Of a DNA stretch of 64,000 bases, positions 9,142-20,085 are shown piece by piece (the stretch's first letter is position 1; every line of letters starts with the position of its first letter). The DNA comes from Hydrogenothermaceae bacterium (GTDB lineage: Bacteria; Aquificota; Aquificia; Aquificales; Hydrogenothermaceae), in assembly GCA_026418455.1 (NCBI GenBank), contig JAOABH010000004.1, positions 620,001 to 684,000 on the forward strand. Direction: 5' to 3'. The notes under the pieces were generated by a model. The model was not told where the DNA came from. It did no database searches and saw only the letters and a list, made by a program, of their open reading frames with translations. A program made the position numbers and the translations under genes.

Positions 9142-10176
9142 ATGGAGATACTACTTCCAATAGCAAATATCTCTGTAAATCCTTTTGAGATTGTAATTAT
9201 AGGTTTTTGGGTGGGAATACTTTCTGGTATGCTGGGAATAGGTGGCGGAATAGTAGTTAATCCTATTCTCATAAAACTTGGAGTTCCTTCCGTTGTAGTC
9301 GTAGGAACATCTATAAGTCAGATGATTGGAGCTTCACTTTCCGGATTCTTAACTTATTTAAGGTCAAAACTTGTAGATATAAAGATGGGATTGTTTATTG
9401 TTGGTTTTGGGACAATAGGAGGAATCACGGGAATTTTTATAATAAACTACTTTAAACATCTTGGAAACGTTAGACAGTTTGTCCTCTCTGTGTATGTAGT
9501 CTATCTGCTTTTATTGGGAATTTTTATACTACTTGAAACTATAAAGAATAAAGGTAAAGAAGATAAAAAGGGAAAAATTAAAAAGTTCTGTGAGAGGTTA
9601 CCTTTAAAAACAGAGTTTAAAGTAGGTGAGAGGTCTATAATTATTCCTGCTTTTATAGGTATTCTATCCGGACTACTTTCTGCAATAATGGGAATAGGAG
9701 GAGGAAACCTTGTAATACCAGCACTTATGTATCTTGCTGGTTATTCCATACAGATGGCAGTCGCTGTAAGTGTATTTCAGATGATATTCATCGCCTCTTT
9801 TTTAGCTTTCCTCCACTCTCTTTTTAACCATGGAGTTGATATAGTTCTTGGAATTTTACTTTTAATAGGTTCTTCCTTTGGTGCTGTGTTTGGAGCATTG
9901 TTAGGTCAAAAGATGAAAAGAGATTATCTCAAACTTATATTAGTTTTTCTTATGATAACCGTTGCTATCTACAGTCTATTTCAACTTTTAGAAAGAAAAA
10001 GAGAAGTTTATAATCCTATTTTACCTGATAATATACTCTCCCACTTGCTTGTAGAATATCCTTACATATATTCAAGTTTGGTAGTCATTTTGAGTTTAGT
10101 AATGGGGTTTATAATCAGCAGTTTTGCCTTTAGGTTAAGAACATTTTTACTTGCCGTTTTTTCAAAAGGTGATTAA
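9142..10176 (+). CDS. TauE/SafE (TSUP) family membrane transporter
   Basis: This predicted inner-membrane anion exporter has 344 aa and about eight TM helices in two homologous halves. Each half carries the family's Gly-rich motif: GILSGMLGIGGGIVVNPIL near residue 28 and GILSGLLSAIMGIGGGNLVIPAL near residue 172. Characterised relatives move sulfite, sulfonates or related small anions, which would suit a sulfur-oxidising lifestyle, but the substrate is not readable from sequence. The ATG follows the trpB stop with no gap (TAAATG), which implies coupled translation. A charged linker at about 132-152 joins the halves. Confidence 0.88.
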   Translation: MEILLPIANISVNPFEIVIIGFWVGILSGMLGIGGGIVVNPILIKLGVPSVVVVGTSISQMIGASLSGFLTYLRSKLVDIKMGLFIVGFGTIGGITGIFIINYFKHLGNVRQFVLSVYVVYLLLLGIFILLETIKNKGKEDKKGKIKKFCERLPLKTEFKVGERSIIIPAFIGILSGLLSAIMGIGGGNLVIPALMYLAGYSIQMAVAVSVFQMIFIASFLAFLHSLFNHGVDIVLGILLLIGSSFGAVFGALLGQKMKRDYLKLILVFLMITVAIYSLFQLLERKREVYNPILPDNILSHLLVEYPYIYSSLVVILSLVMGFIISSFAFRLRTFLLAVFSKGD

Positions 10177-10183
10177 AAGGTAG

Positions 10184-11782
10184 ATGCTAAAAGTAGGATT
10201 TATAGATTATAAAAATACTATACCTTTCTGTATAGAAAGTGTTAAAAATGTAGAGGTAATACGGGATTATCCCGCAAACCTAAATAAGATGTTATTTGAG
10301 GGAAATATAGATGTAGGTATAGTTTCTTCTGGAGAGTATATAGAACATTACTACAGATACTTTATATTTCCTGAACTGTCCATCTCTGGCTACAGAGATG
10401 TTAAGTCCGTTGCCATACTTTCAAACACACCTTTAGAAGATGTGAGTACTATCTATCTAACAAAAGAATCAAAAACTTCCGTATTACTTACAAAGGTTAT
10501 ATTTGAAAAATTTTTGAAAAAAAAACCAACCTACAGATATTTTGATTCTATAAAAAATAAAGAAACTGTCTTGGTTATAGGAGATAAAGCTCTTGATATT
10601 CAACAAAAGTTTAGATATTGTTATGATCTTTCAAAAATATGGTTTGATTACACTGGATTACCATTCACATTTGCTCTATGGTGTGTAAATAAAGAGAAGT
10701 TTTTTGAAAACAGAGAAGAAGTTTTACAGCTATACAATCAACTTAAAGAAAATAAAGAGGATTTCTTTAAATCTTTAGAAAATATTAAGTTAGATGGCTA
10801 CCTTAAAGCATATCTAAGAAATATTGATTACTCACTTACAGAGAAACATGTAGAATCTCTCTTAATTTTCTCAGAGTATCTATTTGAATTAGGATATATA
10901 AAATCAATTCCGGATTTTAAATTTATTGATGGAGTAGTTATTACAAGAGATAAAACAAAAACTATCTACAACTTTAATTATAAAGAAGCATACCACAGTA
11001 CAAAAGCGGGAGCATACACAGAGAGTTTTGAAAAGTTTGTTAAACCATCTAATATGAAAACTATTTTAGAAAAAGGACAGCCCATCACTATTTTAGATGT
11101 TGGATTTGGTCTTGGATACAATGTAGCAACAGCTATCAACTTTGCAAAAACTATATCAAAAAAGCCTATGTTAGAGATAATATCCATAGAGAAAGACATA
11201 AACTTTCTTGAAAATATAAGGAAAATCGATTATCCGGAAAACCTATCACAGGAGTATCAGTTTATACTTTCATTAAAACCGGTTACAGTCAATATCTCCG
11301 CTGAAGAGATAAAAGGTTTTCAAACAAGAGAAGAAAATATAACTCTAACAGTTTTAATAGATGAGGGAAGAAAGATAATAAACCTCTTAAAAAGAGAGGG
11401 AAAAAAGTTTGATACCATTTTTTACGACCCATTCTCTCCAAAAGTAAATACGGAGATGTGGACTTTAGATATATTTAGAGTTTTAGGTGAAATAATAAAA
11501 GATGATGGAATCTTATTAACATACTCAAACGCAATACCTGTAAAGGTAGGACTTTTAGAAGCGGGGTTTAAAATAGGATATATATCTCCGGTGGGAAGGA
11601 GAACTCCGTCTCTGGTAGCAACAAAATGTGGAGATATCTATCAGATATTAGAAGAAGAGATTAAAAAAATAAGAAGTTCAAAATTTGCAGTTCCTTACAG
11701 AGATTTAGACTTTTCTTTAACTGGAAAACAGATATGGGAAAATTGGGAAAAAGAGGTAGCCAAAGCCACCTCCGGAAAGTGA
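10184..11782 (+). CDS. Fusion of MqnA (chorismate dehydratase) and MnmC2-type tRNA methyltransferase
   Basis: This is one uninterrupted 532-aa ORF with two unrelated domains. Residues 1 to about 245 match MqnA, the first enzyme of the futalosine menaquinone pathway: DVGIVSSGEYIEH, PELSISGYRDVKSV, ESKTSVLL, and the terminal block YDLSKIWFDYTGLPFTFALW. Residues about 249-532 match the MnmC2/DUF752 SAM methyltransferase: the entry block KEAYHSTKAGAYTESFEKFV, motif I ILDVGFGLGYN (about 303-313), and the family signature FYDPFSPKVNTEMW. The latter methylates the wobble-uridine aminomethyl group of tRNA. Both domains look complete. SD AAAGGT precedes the ATG. The stop codon abuts that of convergent rpoD with no spacer. 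Confidence 0.85.
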   Translation: MLKVGFIDYKNTIPFCIESVKNVEVIRDYPANLNKMLFEGNIDVGIVSSGEYIEHYYRYFIFPELSISGYRDVKSVAILSNTPLEDVSTIYLTKESKTSVLLTKVIFEKFLKKKPTYRYFDSIKNKETVLVIGDKALDIQQKFRYCYDLSKIWFDYTGLPFTFALWCVNKEKFFENREEVLQLYNQLKENKEDFFKSLENIKLDGYLKAYLRNIDYSLTEKHVESLLIFSEYLFELGYIKSIPDFKFIDGVVITRDKTKTIYNFNYKEAYHSTKAGAYTESFEKFVKPSNMKTILEKGQPITILDVGFGLGYNVATAINFAKTISKKPMLEIISIEKDINFLENIRKIDYPENLSQEYQFILSLKPVTVNISAEEIKGFQTREENITLTVLIDEGRKIINLLKREGKKFDTIFYDPFSPKVNTEMWTLDIFRVLGEIIKDDGILLTYSNAIPVKVGLLEAGFKIGYISPVGRRTPSLVATKCGDIYQILEEEIKKIRSSKFAVPYRDLDFSLTGKQIWENWEKEVAKATSGK

Positions 11783-13555
11783 TTACTCTCCTTCTATAAA
11801 CGGTTTTAGATATTTAGCTCTGTGAGGATGTCTTAACTTTCTTAAAGCTTTTGCCTCTATCTGTCTTATTCTTTCTCTCGTTACTCCAAATCTCTTACCT
11901 ACCTGCTCAAGTGTATGCTCAGTATCATCTTCAAGACCAAATCTATACCTTAGCACCTGCTCCTCTCTCTCTGAGAGGGTAGATAAAACTTCATCAAGTT
12001 GAGCCCTTAGAGCATTTTTAAGGACGTGAGCTTCCGGAGATAAGACAGTCTTATCTTCAATAAAATCTCCAAGATGGGACTCTTCATCTGTTCCAATAGG
12101 TGTTTCAAGGGAGATAGGTTCTTGTGAAGTTCTGAGTATCTTTCTTACTTTATCAGCAGGCATACCTACCTTCTTAGCTATCTCTTCTGGGGTTGGCTCT
12201 CTTCCAAGTTCCTGAACTAAAGACCTTGATACTCTGATAAGTTTATTTATAGTTTCTATCATATGGACAGGTATTCTTATCGTTCTTGCTTGGTCTGCTA
12301 TAGCCCTTGTTATAGCCTGTCTTATCCACCATGTAGCATAAGTTGAGAACTTATACCCTCTCTTATAGTCATATTTATCAACAGCTTTCATAAGTCCTAT
12401 ATTACCTTCCTGTATTAAATCAAGAAACTGCAGACCTCTGTTTGTATACTTTTTGGCTATTGAGACCACAAGTCTTAAGTTTGCTTTAACCATAATCTGT
12501 TTAACATTGTTTATCTCATTTCTACCTTCCTGTATAAGGTCTATAACATGCTCAAACTCAGAAGGGACAGTGCCTATCTTCTCTTTAAGGCCCTCTATCT
12601 CGTTTTTAAGTCTGAGTGTTTCTGTTCTTAATATCTCAAATCTTCCAAAGGAAAACCCGTTTTTCTCTATCTTCTTTAGCAGTTCGGGATACTTTTCATA
12701 TGATCCATCTAATAACTTATCAATATCCGGACTTATCTTCTGAATGATTTTTATTCTTTTTTCATAATCTCTCTCATTTTTTCTTAACTTTGTATAAAGA
12801 TCTTTTAGTTCATCTGCAAACTTATCCAGTTTTGTAAATTTAATATTAAGTTGCTTTATAAATTTGTTTAACTTTGCATGTTGCCATACGAAATCTCTCT
12901 TTGCTTCTATACTTTTTTCTTCAAGATATCTCTTCTCTTTTTCTTTCAGATCTCTATATAAAATTGCAAGTTCCATACCTTTTTTAACAAAATCGGCTGT
13001 AGTTTTGTCAAAACCATCTGAATTCTCAATTTCGTAGTTGACATCTTCAGCTGCATCTTCCTTCTCTTCTTCCTGATCCAGTTCCTCTATACTTAAAATA
13101 TCCTGAACTTTGATCTTTCCATCTATAACTTTTGCCCATTCGTCTAATAATCTCTCCGTTAAAAATGATGTTCTGAGAAGCCCTCTGAAAACCTTTTTTC
13201 TTCCTCTCTCTATCTCTTTTGCATACCTAATCTCTTCATCTCTCGTTAAAAGTGGTATCTTACCCATCTCTCTCAGATACAACTTTACAGGGTCATCAGC
13301 CTTAGACCAAACATCACTATCAAGATCTATTCCAAGGTATTCTGAGATATCATCTTCTGATGTAACATTTTGCTCATCTCTCACATCAATATTTAGTTCA
13401 TTTAGATACTCAATAAGCAGTTCAAGTTTTTCATCTGAAGTAAAAAATTCTTCATCTACATACTTTGTTATCTCGGAATGAGTAACGTAACCCTTCTCTC
13501 TCGCAAGATTTATAAGGGTTTTCACATCATCTCTCTCATAGAGATTCAATATCAT
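11783..13555 (-). CDS. rpoD: RNA polymerase primary sigma factor RpoD
   Basis: This is the housekeeping sigma-70 with 590 aa. The region 1.2 block is [23 protein letters not shown] long charged non-conserved region spans about 130-330. Region 2 contains [38 protein letters not shown], region 3 contains RTIRIPVHM, and the region 4.2 helix-turn-helix is [30 protein letters not shown]. It overlaps the end of dnaG by 4 bp (ATGA), retaining the dnaG-rpoD part of the macromolecular synthesis operon; no rpsU lies upstream. Its last codon abuts the stop of the MqnA fusion on the other strand. Confidence 0.97.
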   Translation of the reverse strand: MILNLYERDDVKTLINLAREKGYVTHSEITKYVDEEFFTSDEKLELLIEYLNELNIDVRDEQNVTSEDDISEYLGIDLDSDVWSKADDPVKLYLREMGKIPLLTRDEEIRYAKEIERGRKKVFRGLLRTSFLTERLLDEWAKVIDGKIKVQDILSIEELDQEEEKEDAAEDVNYEIENSDGFDKTTADFVKKGMELAILYRDLKEKEKRYLEEKSIEAKRDFVWQHAKLNKFIKQLNIKFTKLDKFADELKDLYTKLRKNERDYEKRIKIIQKISPDIDKLLDGSYEKYPELLKKIEKNGFSFGRFEILRTETLRLKNEIEGLKEKIGTVPSEFEHVIDLIQEGRNEINNVKQIMVKANLRLVVSIAKKYTNRGLQFLDLIQEGNIGLMKAVDKYDYKRGYKFSTYATWWIRQAITRAIADQARTIRIPVHMIETINKLIRVSRSLVQELGREPTPEEIAKKVGMPADKVRKILRTSQEPISLETPIGTDEESHLGDFIEDKTVLSPEAHVLKNALRAQLDEVLSTLSEREEQVLRYRFGLEDDTEHTLEQVGKRFGVTRERIRQIEAKALRKLRHPHRAKYLKPFIEGE

Positions 13556-15216
13556 CTGTAAACCTCCTTCTTAAGTTTTCTCTCTTGAATAAATTTAAAT
13601 AAAAACTTCTCTTTCTCTTCCTCTGGAAGGACAGAGTAGATCAATCTTTCTTCTTCTTGAATACTCTTTTGATGAAGATTCTGTAATTCTTCATAGAACT
13701 GGTCTTCTGGAATAGAAACAGGTATGTTATCAATTTCCGGTTTTAACTCTTCGTATTCTTCTGGTGTAGCATTTTTTATAAAATCAAAGTAATACATCAA
13801 GATTTTCGAAATATTTATTTTATCACAAAAATCGCAATTTTTCAATAATAAAGGATTAAGATATGCTGTTTTAAGAAGAGCTTTTTCATTTGGTGAAAGT
13901 TTTGATATTTTTGATTCATCTCTCTCTTTAAACTCCTTTTTATAGGTCTTTAATGTACCTATATCTGTTTCAAGCTTTGAAGTAGGAATATCAAGTTCTT
14001 GAGATATTAACGATATATATGAATATTTCAGATGAGTATCTCTTATACTTCTTAAAATTTCTATAACTATCTCATACAGTTTTTGGTAACTTTTTAATCT
14101 CTCTTTTAAATCTTGGATATCTTTTGTTTGTTTTATTCTCTTTACCAGAAAAAGAATGAAATCTTCAGACTTTCCTAAAATCTCCTTTACAGTTTTAATT
14201 CCGGCTTTTGATAATTCATCAGGGTCTTTAAATCCTTGGTAAGATACATACATAGGAGTTATTCCTTCTGAAAGAAGAACTTTTGCCACTGTGATAGATG
14301 CTTTTTTTCCAGCCTCATCACTGTCAAACATAATGTAAGCTTTACCCACAAATCTTTTAAGAAGATTTACATGTCCTTCTGTAAAAGCTGTTCCCAATGT
14401 TGCCACCACATTTTTAATACCTATCTGCCAGAGAGAAAGTAAATCCATATATCCTTCTACTATGATAACCTCTCTACTTTCTTTAATAAACTCAAGATTT
14501 TCAAACAGTCCGTATAAAACTTTACTTTTGTTGTATATTTTACTTTCAGGAGAGTTAAGATACTTAGGCAAAACTCCACTCTGTATTGTCCTACCACCAA
14601 AAGCCACAATATTACCTTTTATATCCTTTATAGGAAATATCAATCTTCCTCTAAATTTATCTACAACCTTCCCTTCAGTTAATAGACCAATCTCTTTTAA
14701 AAGATTAACATCTATACCATTTTCCTTACAGAAGTTTTCAAACTTTTCCTCTTCCTTAGGAGAGTAACCTAAGCTAAAATGTTTAACGGTAGAAGGTGAT
14801 ATATCTCTCCGTTTAATGTAATTTTTAGCATCTTCGTTATTGTATAAATTTTCCTGATAAAATTGAGTAATTTTTGACATAACCTCGTATATAGGCCTGT
14901 TTTCAGCTTCTACATCTTTACCGGTATATTTAACCTTTATACCATATCTGTTCGCTACCTTTACTATAGCCTCGGAAAAAGAGATTTTCTCATACTCCAT
15001 AACAAATTTAACAGCATCTCCACTTATACCACAGCCAAAACATTTGAATATATTTTTTGTAGGTGATACAACAAAAGATGGTGTTTTTTCGTTATGAAAA
15101 GGACAAAGTGTTATATAATTTACTCCGCTTTTTTTAAGAGGTATATAATCTGATATAATATCATAAACATTAGCGACAGCCTGAACTTCTTCAACTGTCT
15201 GAGGAGATATAGCCAT
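13552..15216 (-). CDS. dnaG: DNA primase DnaG
   Basis: This enzyme synthesises RNA primers at the replication fork. It has 554 aa. The N-terminal CHC2 zinc finger has Cys38, His41, Cys59 and Cys62 ([11 protein letters not shown]...CFGCG). The RNA polymerase core with the TOPRIM domain includes [11 protein letters not shown] (catalytic Glu) and [11 protein letters not shown] (Asp pair). The C-terminal third is the helicase-interaction region, helical and poorly conserved. The length is slightly below E. coli DnaG (581). SD AAGGTGAT precedes the ATG. It is transcribed with rpoD. Confidence 0.96.
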   Translation of the reverse strand: MAISPQTVEEVQAVANVYDIISDYIPLKKSGVNYITLCPFHNEKTPSFVVSPTKNIFKCFGCGISGDAVKFVMEYEKISFSEAIVKVANRYGIKVKYTGKDVEAENRPIYEVMSKITQFYQENLYNNEDAKNYIKRRDISPSTVKHFSLGYSPKEEEKFENFCKENGIDVNLLKEIGLLTEGKVVDKFRGRLIFPIKDIKGNIVAFGGRTIQSGVLPKYLNSPESKIYNKSKVLYGLFENLEFIKESREVIIVEGYMDLLSLWQIGIKNVVATLGTAFTEGHVNLLKRFVGKAYIMFDSDEAGKKASITVAKVLLSEGITPMYVSYQGFKDPDELSKAGIKTVKEILGKSEDFILFLVKRIKQTKDIQDLKERLKSYQKLYEIVIEILRSIRDTHLKYSYISLISQELDIPTSKLETDIGTLKTYKKEFKERDESKISKLSPNEKALLKTAYLNPLLLKNCDFCDKINISKILMYYFDFIKNATPEEYEELKPEIDNIPVSIPEDQFYEELQNLHQKSIQEEERLIYSVLPEEEKEKFLFKFIQERKLKKEVYR

Positions 15217-15292
15217 TAAATCACCTTAATTGATTATTTAACTTTCTAAGAAGCAGTTATAAAATTTAGTAAGTTAAAAAATTTTTTCAAGT

Positions 15293-15955
15293 TTAAAAAA
15301 TCTTAGTCAACATAACTTGAAAAATACCTATAATAAAACCTATAAATCCACCTAAATTTGTTATGTAGTTAAGCTGTCTTTTTGAAAAACCCAATATAAT
15401 CTCTTCAAGAGTCTGTATATCCACTTCCATAAGTGTATTGTATATAAGATTTTCCAAGTCTAACTTTGATAAAACAGTTATAAAGTCTTCTTTTAGATAA
15501 TCCTCTATTCCGGATTCTATATGGGAGGATAACTTCTCTGTAATTTTCGGCTTTATTTTTTCTTTTATCTTTTCTGAAAGGTTACCTATCATTCCCTGAA
15601 TAAATCCTATACTAATCTCTTCAGACAGTGATTTTTTCAAACTTTCAATAAGATCTTCAAAAGACCTATCCACAATCTTATTTACAGTCTGATGGAGGCT
15701 GTTTTTAAAATCTTCACTATCAAATAAAGTGTGAAGTTTCTCAGCAGTTAAGAGATGAGAGACTATAGTTTTTGCAATTTTTCTTGATATCTCTTCTTTA
15801 CTTTTTGGTATAAGTCCCGGTGTAAAGGGAACTCTTACTCCAAATATATACTTAGGTTCAAAAGGTCTAAATATCATTTTAATAGCCAACCAGTTTGTAG
15901 AATAACCGATAAAAGCTCCTAACACCGGAGGAAGAATTATATCTATATCTATCAA
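15293..15955 (-). CDS. DUF445 family membrane protein
   Basis: This is a 220-aa protein with the DUF445 N-terminus: a first TM helix GAFIGYSTNWLAIKMIFRPFEP, then FGVRVPFTPGLIPKSKEEISRKIAKTI. A mostly helical central region (about 60-185) is followed by a second TM at the C-terminus (LGGFIGFIIGIFQVML). Both termini are thus membrane-anchored with a soluble helical middle, as is usual for this family, whose function is unknown. It overlaps the upstream SPOR gene by ATGA and is the last gene of the udg-to-DUF445 operon. The 76-bp gap to dnaG contains only an AT-rich run. Confidence 0.8.
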   Translation of the reverse strand: MIDIDIILPPVLGAFIGYSTNWLAIKMIFRPFEPKYIFGVRVPFTPGLIPKSKEEISRKIAKTIVSHLLTAEKLHTLFDSEDFKNSLHQTVNKIVDRSFEDLIESLKKSLSEEISIGFIQGMIGNLSEKIKEKIKPKITEKLSSHIESGIEDYLKEDFITVLSKLDLENLIYNTLMEVDIQTLEEIILGFSKRQLNYITNLGGFIGFIIGIFQVMLTKIF

Positions 15956-16806
15956 TTGCTTATCCTCTTAATAAAACCTGGTATGTTATTCTGTGCTCTA
16001 TACTCTCTTGCCTCTTTATCTGATTTAAACTTTCCAACCAATACTTTATAAAGACCATTTTCTTCTATTACAAAGGCATCCTTGTATTTAGATTTCTCCA
16101 CTAAGGCTTTCTCTTTAGTACTAAAAGCTCCTGTCTGTATTGAGAAATATCCAGATGTAATAAGAGACAATACCTCATTTTTAGACTCTGTCTGTTTTTG
16201 AGTTTTTTCTTTGGTATGTTCTGTTTTTTTGGTCATTTCTGTAGATTCTGTAACTTTTGCAACATTCTTATCTCTATGGATTTCCTCTTTCTTTATCTGA
16301 GTTTTCTCTTCTTTTACTGTAGTTGGCTTAGATTCGGGTTTTTGTTTTATAGTTTCCTCTTTTTTAGGTTGAGATTCTACAGAAGAAGTATCATTTTGAA
16401 TGTGATTCGTTGGAGTTTGCTCTTTATCTGAAGTTTGAACCTGCTGAGGTTTGTTAAGATTCTGTGTTGGTTGAGTTGTCTGTATAGGCTTTTGGTCTTC
16501 TTTTTGGCTATCAGGTTGATTTACAGCTTGAGGCTGATTTTCTTGCTGAGGTATTTTTACTTCCTGTAATGTCTCTTCCTTTGGAATTTGAGGTGGAGCA
16601 GAAGGTTGATTTATATCTTTTACTATCTTTATATCCGGCTCTGATACTTGATTTTTATCTGTTCCAGAGAAGAAATTAAGACCTATTGCAATAGACACAA
16701 GAGTAAGTAAAATACCGGACATATATATTAAAAGTCTCTCTATTTTTTCCTTCTTCTTCTTTTCCTTTACTGTTTTAAATACATCTTTTAAATCTCTATT
16801 TTCCAT
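15952..16806 (-). CDS. SPOR-domain membrane protein
   Basis: This is a bitopic inner-membrane protein of 284 aa. It has a short charged cytoplasmic segment (KTVKEKKKKEK), one TM helix (about 25-44), a long periplasmic linker of low complexity rich in Gln, Pro, Lys and Thr (about 60-205), and a C-terminal SPOR domain (about 213-284: YFSIQTGAFSTKEKALVEK, YKVLVGKFKSDKEAREY). SPOR domains bind glycan strands lacking stem peptides at the division septum, so a cell-division role (FtsN/DedD-like) is likely by family and architecture. Overlaps and tight spacing tie it to argS and DUF445. Confidence 0.85.
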   Translation of the reverse strand: MENRDLKDVFKTVKEKKKKEKIERLLIYMSGILLTLVSIAIGLNFFSGTDKNQVSEPDIKIVKDINQPSAPPQIPKEETLQEVKIPQQENQPQAVNQPDSQKEDQKPIQTTQPTQNLNKPQQVQTSDKEQTPTNHIQNDTSSVESQPKKEETIKQKPESKPTTVKEEKTQIKKEEIHRDKNVAKVTESTEMTKKTEHTKEKTQKQTESKNEVLSLITSGYFSIQTGAFSTKEKALVEKSKYKDAFVIEENGLYKVLVGKFKSDKEAREYRAQNNIPGFIKRISN

Positions 16807-16807
16807 A

Positions 16808-18469
16808 TCACATCCTCTCTACCGGAGTAATCCCCATAATTTTAAATAATGTTCTCAACACATTTTTAACTGCTTTTAAAAGATAAAGTCTTGCCATCAT
16901 AAGTTCTTTATCATCTTCTATCAAAAATTTATGGGTATTGTAATATTTATGAAACCTTGAAGCAAGTTCATAAGTAATCCCTGTTATTTTGTGGGGCTGA
17001 TTCTTTAAAGCCGCTTCATTTATCAAATCTGGGATTGCCGCTATATACTTCATAATAGATTTTTCGGCATCTTCTTTTAAAAGCTGTAATTGTGAAGTAA
17101 AATCTGTTTCTAAGTCTATTCCAAATCTCTCCTTAGCTTCCCTAAACACACTTGATATTCTTGCATGGGCATACTGAACATAGAAGACAGGATTTTCAGA
17201 ACTTTTTTCCAAGGCAATATCTATATCAAAGTTAAGATGAGTATCACTATCTTTTGATGCAAAAAAGTATATAACAGGGTCTTTTCCTACTTCCTCAACA
17301 AGTTCTCTTAATGTTATAAAATCTCCGGACCTCTTTGACATTTTAACTTCCTGTCCGTTTTTGAATAGTTTTACAAGTTGAATAAACAAAACCTTTATCC
17401 AATCTTCAGGCACTCCAAAACTCATTACAGCAGCCTTTAATCTTGGAAAATATCCATGATGGTCAGATCCCCAGATGTTTATTATAAAGTCATAACCTCT
17501 CCTGTATTTGTCAAAATGATAAGCTATATCTCCGGCAAAGTATGTATAACTACCATCAGACTTTCTTATAACTCTATCTTTATCATCTCCGTAAATGGTA
17601 GTTTTTAACCATAAGGCTCCATCTTTTTCATAAATCATATCTTTTTCTTTTAAAAACTTTATAGCTTCCTCTACTTTACCATGTTCATACAGATGTTTTT
17701 CACTATACCATATATCAAATTCTACATCTATAAGCTTTAAATCCTCTTTTATCTTATCAAGAAGATAATTTTTCCCATAATTTGCACAAAACTCAACAGC
17801 ATCATCTTCAGAAAGCATAGATAGAATTTTTTCTCTTTCAAGAAGATAGAGTTCCTTTGCTATATCTTTTATATAATCTCCGTGATATCCATCTTCTGGA
17901 AAAGGATAATCAGGCTCTTCTATCTGTCTAAATCTTGCATATATAGACTCTCCAAGTTTTCTTATCTGGTTTCCAGCATCGTTGATATAAAACTCCCTTT
18001 CAACTTTATAACCTGTATAAGAATAAATTTCGGATAGTATCTTTCCTACAACTGCACCTCTTCCATGTCCAAGGTGAAGTGGACCAGTTGGATTTGCACT
18101 TACAAACTCTATATTTATCTTCCCTTTATTTTTTTCTCTCTGCTCCCCAAATCTATCACCTTCATTTACAGCCTTATGTAGAATTGAGTGATAAAAGTTA
18201 TCTGATAAAAAGAAGTTTAAAAATCCCGCTCCGGCAACCTCTACCTTTGAAAAAGTAGGAAGATTTTCTAAAATATCTTTAATCTGTCCTGCTATCTGAA
18301 CTGGAGGTTTCTTAATTATTTTTGTAAGTAAGAAAGCTATGTTAGTTGAAAAATCCCCCAGCTTCTCATCTTTTGGTATCTCTATTACTATCTTGTCTTC
18401 TATCTGTGAAACTTCTGGTATATGTTTTTTCAAAACATCTAAAATCTGATTTTTTATCTCACTCTTCAA
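16808..18469 (-). CDS. argS: Arginyl-tRNA synthetase
   Basis: This class I synthetase charges tRNA-Arg. It has 553 aa: an N-terminal Add-1 domain (1 to about 100), HIGH motif ANPTGPLHLGHGRGA, and KMSKS-like KMSKRSGDFITL. The C-terminal DALR anticodon-binding domain starts near residue 435 (FYVQYAHARISSVF) and continues to the end (LKAVKNVLRTLFKIMGI). The start is TTG with AGGAG 5 nt upstream, lying within the end of the preceding small membrane protein (11-bp overlap). It is part of the operon running from udg to DUF445. Confidence 0.96.
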   Translation of the reverse strand: MKSEIKNQILDVLKKHIPEVSQIEDKIVIEIPKDEKLGDFSTNIAFLLTKIIKKPPVQIAGQIKDILENLPTFSKVEVAGAGFLNFFLSDNFYHSILHKAVNEGDRFGEQREKNKGKINIEFVSANPTGPLHLGHGRGAVVGKILSEIYSYTGYKVEREFYINDAGNQIRKLGESIYARFRQIEEPDYPFPEDGYHGDYIKDIAKELYLLEREKILSMLSEDDAVEFCANYGKNYLLDKIKEDLKLIDVEFDIWYSEKHLYEHGKVEEAIKFLKEKDMIYEKDGALWLKTTIYGDDKDRVIRKSDGSYTYFAGDIAYHFDKYRRGYDFIINIWGSDHHGYFPRLKAAVMSFGVPEDWIKVLFIQLVKLFKNGQEVKMSKRSGDFITLRELVEEVGKDPVIYFFASKDSDTHLNFDIDIALEKSSENPVFYVQYAHARISSVFREAKERFGIDLETDFTSQLQLLKEDAEKSIMKYIAAIPDLINEAALKNQPHKITGITYELASRFHKYYNTHKFLIEDDKELMMARLYLLKAVKNVLRTLFKIMGITPVERM

Positions 18470-18782
18470 CTTCTCTCCTCTTTAGTTTATTACAGATTGT
18501 AAAAATCAAAAAAACAGCGTAAAGAAAAATTATAGATAATGTTATTATATCAAACTTCAGCACTAATACAGGAAAGAATACTATTAACGAATAAAGTATT
18601 AATTGAATTTGACAATTCCTGGAGTAAGATACATTAAAAAATGGCAAAAATAAAAGTAACCCTGTTAGTCCAATATGAGAAAGTCCACCATACTCCTCTA
18701 ATTTATAGTAATCAAATATGTAAAAAATAGTTGATATAACTATACTTAGAGAGAGAAGTCTTATAAACCATTTTAGTTGCAT
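18459..18782 (-). CDS. Small membrane protein of unknown function
   Basis: This 107-aa protein is dominated by hydrophobic segments: about 5-24 (FIRLLSLSIVISTIFYIFDY), 38-51 and 58-98 (probably two helices), ending in a basic cytoplasmic tail KLKRREVEE. That suggests three to four TM helices. I do not recognise a family. It lies 6 bp after murA and overlaps argS by 11 bp. Its context (murA, SPOR, DUF445) is compatible with an envelope role, but this is inference only. Confidence 0.7.
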   Translation of the reverse strand: MQLKWFIRLLSLSIVISTIFYIFDYYKLEEYGGLSHIGLTGLLLFLPFFNVSYSRNCQIQLILYSLIVFFPVLVLKFDIITLSIIFLYAVFLIFTICNKLKRREVEE

Positions 18783-18788
18783 TAAACT

Positions 18789-20075
18789 CTATATTATCTC
18801 TCTTCTTATCTTTGCTCCAATATTGCTTAGTTTTTGGTCTATATGTTCATATCCTCTATCTAAGTGGTAAATATTATGTATCCTTGTTTCTCCTTCTGCT
18901 ATCAATCCTGCTATTACCATAGCTGCACTTGCCCTAAGGTCTGTTGCTTTTACATCTGTAGCTGAAAACTTCTCTACAGGTCTTATTATTGCGGTCTTAC
19001 CAACTATCTCTATATTTGCACCTAATCTATTTAACTCAGGAACATGCATAAATCTATTTTCAAATATATTTTCTGTAATCTCTGATACTCCATCTGCAAA
19101 ACATAGTAAAGTCATAAACTGTGCCTGCAAATCTGTTGGAAAAAGTGGATACTCTTTTGTTTGTATATTTACGGGTCTAAGTTTTTCCTCTCTTTTTATC
19201 ATCACTTTATTTTTATCTACCGGAATAACATATATACCTATATCTTCTAATACCTTATCAACATATTCCAAATATTCAAATGGATAATTCTCTATTATAA
19301 CTTTACCGTCAGTTAAAGCTGACAAAACAGCAAATGTACCTGCCTCTATTCTATCTGGTATAACTCTATGGGTAGTACCGTTTAACTGTTTAACTCCATT
19401 TATAACTATCCTATGAGTTCCCTCTCCCTGTATATCAGCTCCCATTTTCTTTAGCATAATAGCAAGGTCAACTACCTCTGGTTCTAACGCCGCATTTTCT
19501 ATTACAGTAGTACCTTCTGCTAAAACTGCTGCCATCATTATATTTTCTGTTCCAGTAACTGTTATTTTATCAAAGAATATATGAGAGCCTTTAAGTCTTC
19601 TTTGTGCATAAGCCTTTATATATCCATGTTCTATTTTTATCTGGGCTCCCATCTTTTCAAGAGCCTTTAAATGTAGATCTACAGGTCTTGCTCCAATAGA
19701 GCATCCTCCTGGAAGTGCTACCTCAGCATATCCAAATCTACTAAGCATAGGACCTAAAACAAGGATTGATGCTCTCATTTTACTTACAAGTTCATAATCT
19801 GCACTGAAAGATTTTGGATTTGATAATCTGTAAGAAAATATACCATTATCTATCTGATTTATCTCTGCTCCTATACTTTCAAGTAGCAAATTCATAGTTT
19901 TAATATCAAGTAAATCCGGAACATTCTCTAAAATAACCTCTTTCTCTGTTAAAATAGTTGCTGCTATGTTAGGTAATGCTGCATTCTTTGCTCCAGATAC
20001 TTTCAATACTCCTTCTAACCTATTACCACCTTCTATTATCAATGCCTCTCTCAACTCTACCTTTACCTCAAACAT
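18789..20075 (-). CDS. murA: UDP-N-acetylglucosamine 1-carboxyvinyltransferase
   Basis: MurA transfers enolpyruvate to UDP-GlcNAc, the first committed step of peptidoglycan synthesis. It has 428 aa. The substrate loop [11 protein letters not shown] is near the N-terminus. The active-site Cys that fosfomycin targets lies in [16 protein letters not shown]. The conserved C-terminal block [20 protein letters not shown]...GYEHID is present. SD GGAGG lies 7 nt before the ATG. It follows prmC by 10 bp. Confidence 0.96.
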   Translation of the reverse strand: MFEVKVELREALIIEGGNRLEGVLKVSGAKNAALPNIAATILTEKEVILENVPDLLDIKTMNLLLESIGAEINQIDNGIFSYRLSNPKSFSADYELVSKMRASILVLGPMLSRFGYAEVALPGGCSIGARPVDLHLKALEKMGAQIKIEHGYIKAYAQRRLKGSHIFFDKITVTGTENIMMAAVLAEGTTVIENAALEPEVVDLAIMLKKMGADIQGEGTHRIVINGVKQLNGTTHRVIPDRIEAGTFAVLSALTDGKVIIENYPFEYLEYVDKVLEDIGIYVIPVDKNKVMIKREEKLRPVNIQTKEYPLFPTDLQAQFMTLLCFADGVSEITENIFENRFMHVPELNRLGANIEIVGKTAIIRPVEKFSATDVKATDLRASAAMVIAGLIAEGETRIHNIYHLDRGYEHIDQKLSNIGAKIRREII

Positions 20076-20085
20076 AGTTAGCCTC

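Noticed and set aside
13110-13481. 123-aa plus-strand ORF opposite rpoD
   Set aside because: Serine- and phenylalanine-rich antisense shadow of a charged rpoD region; no SD or family features.
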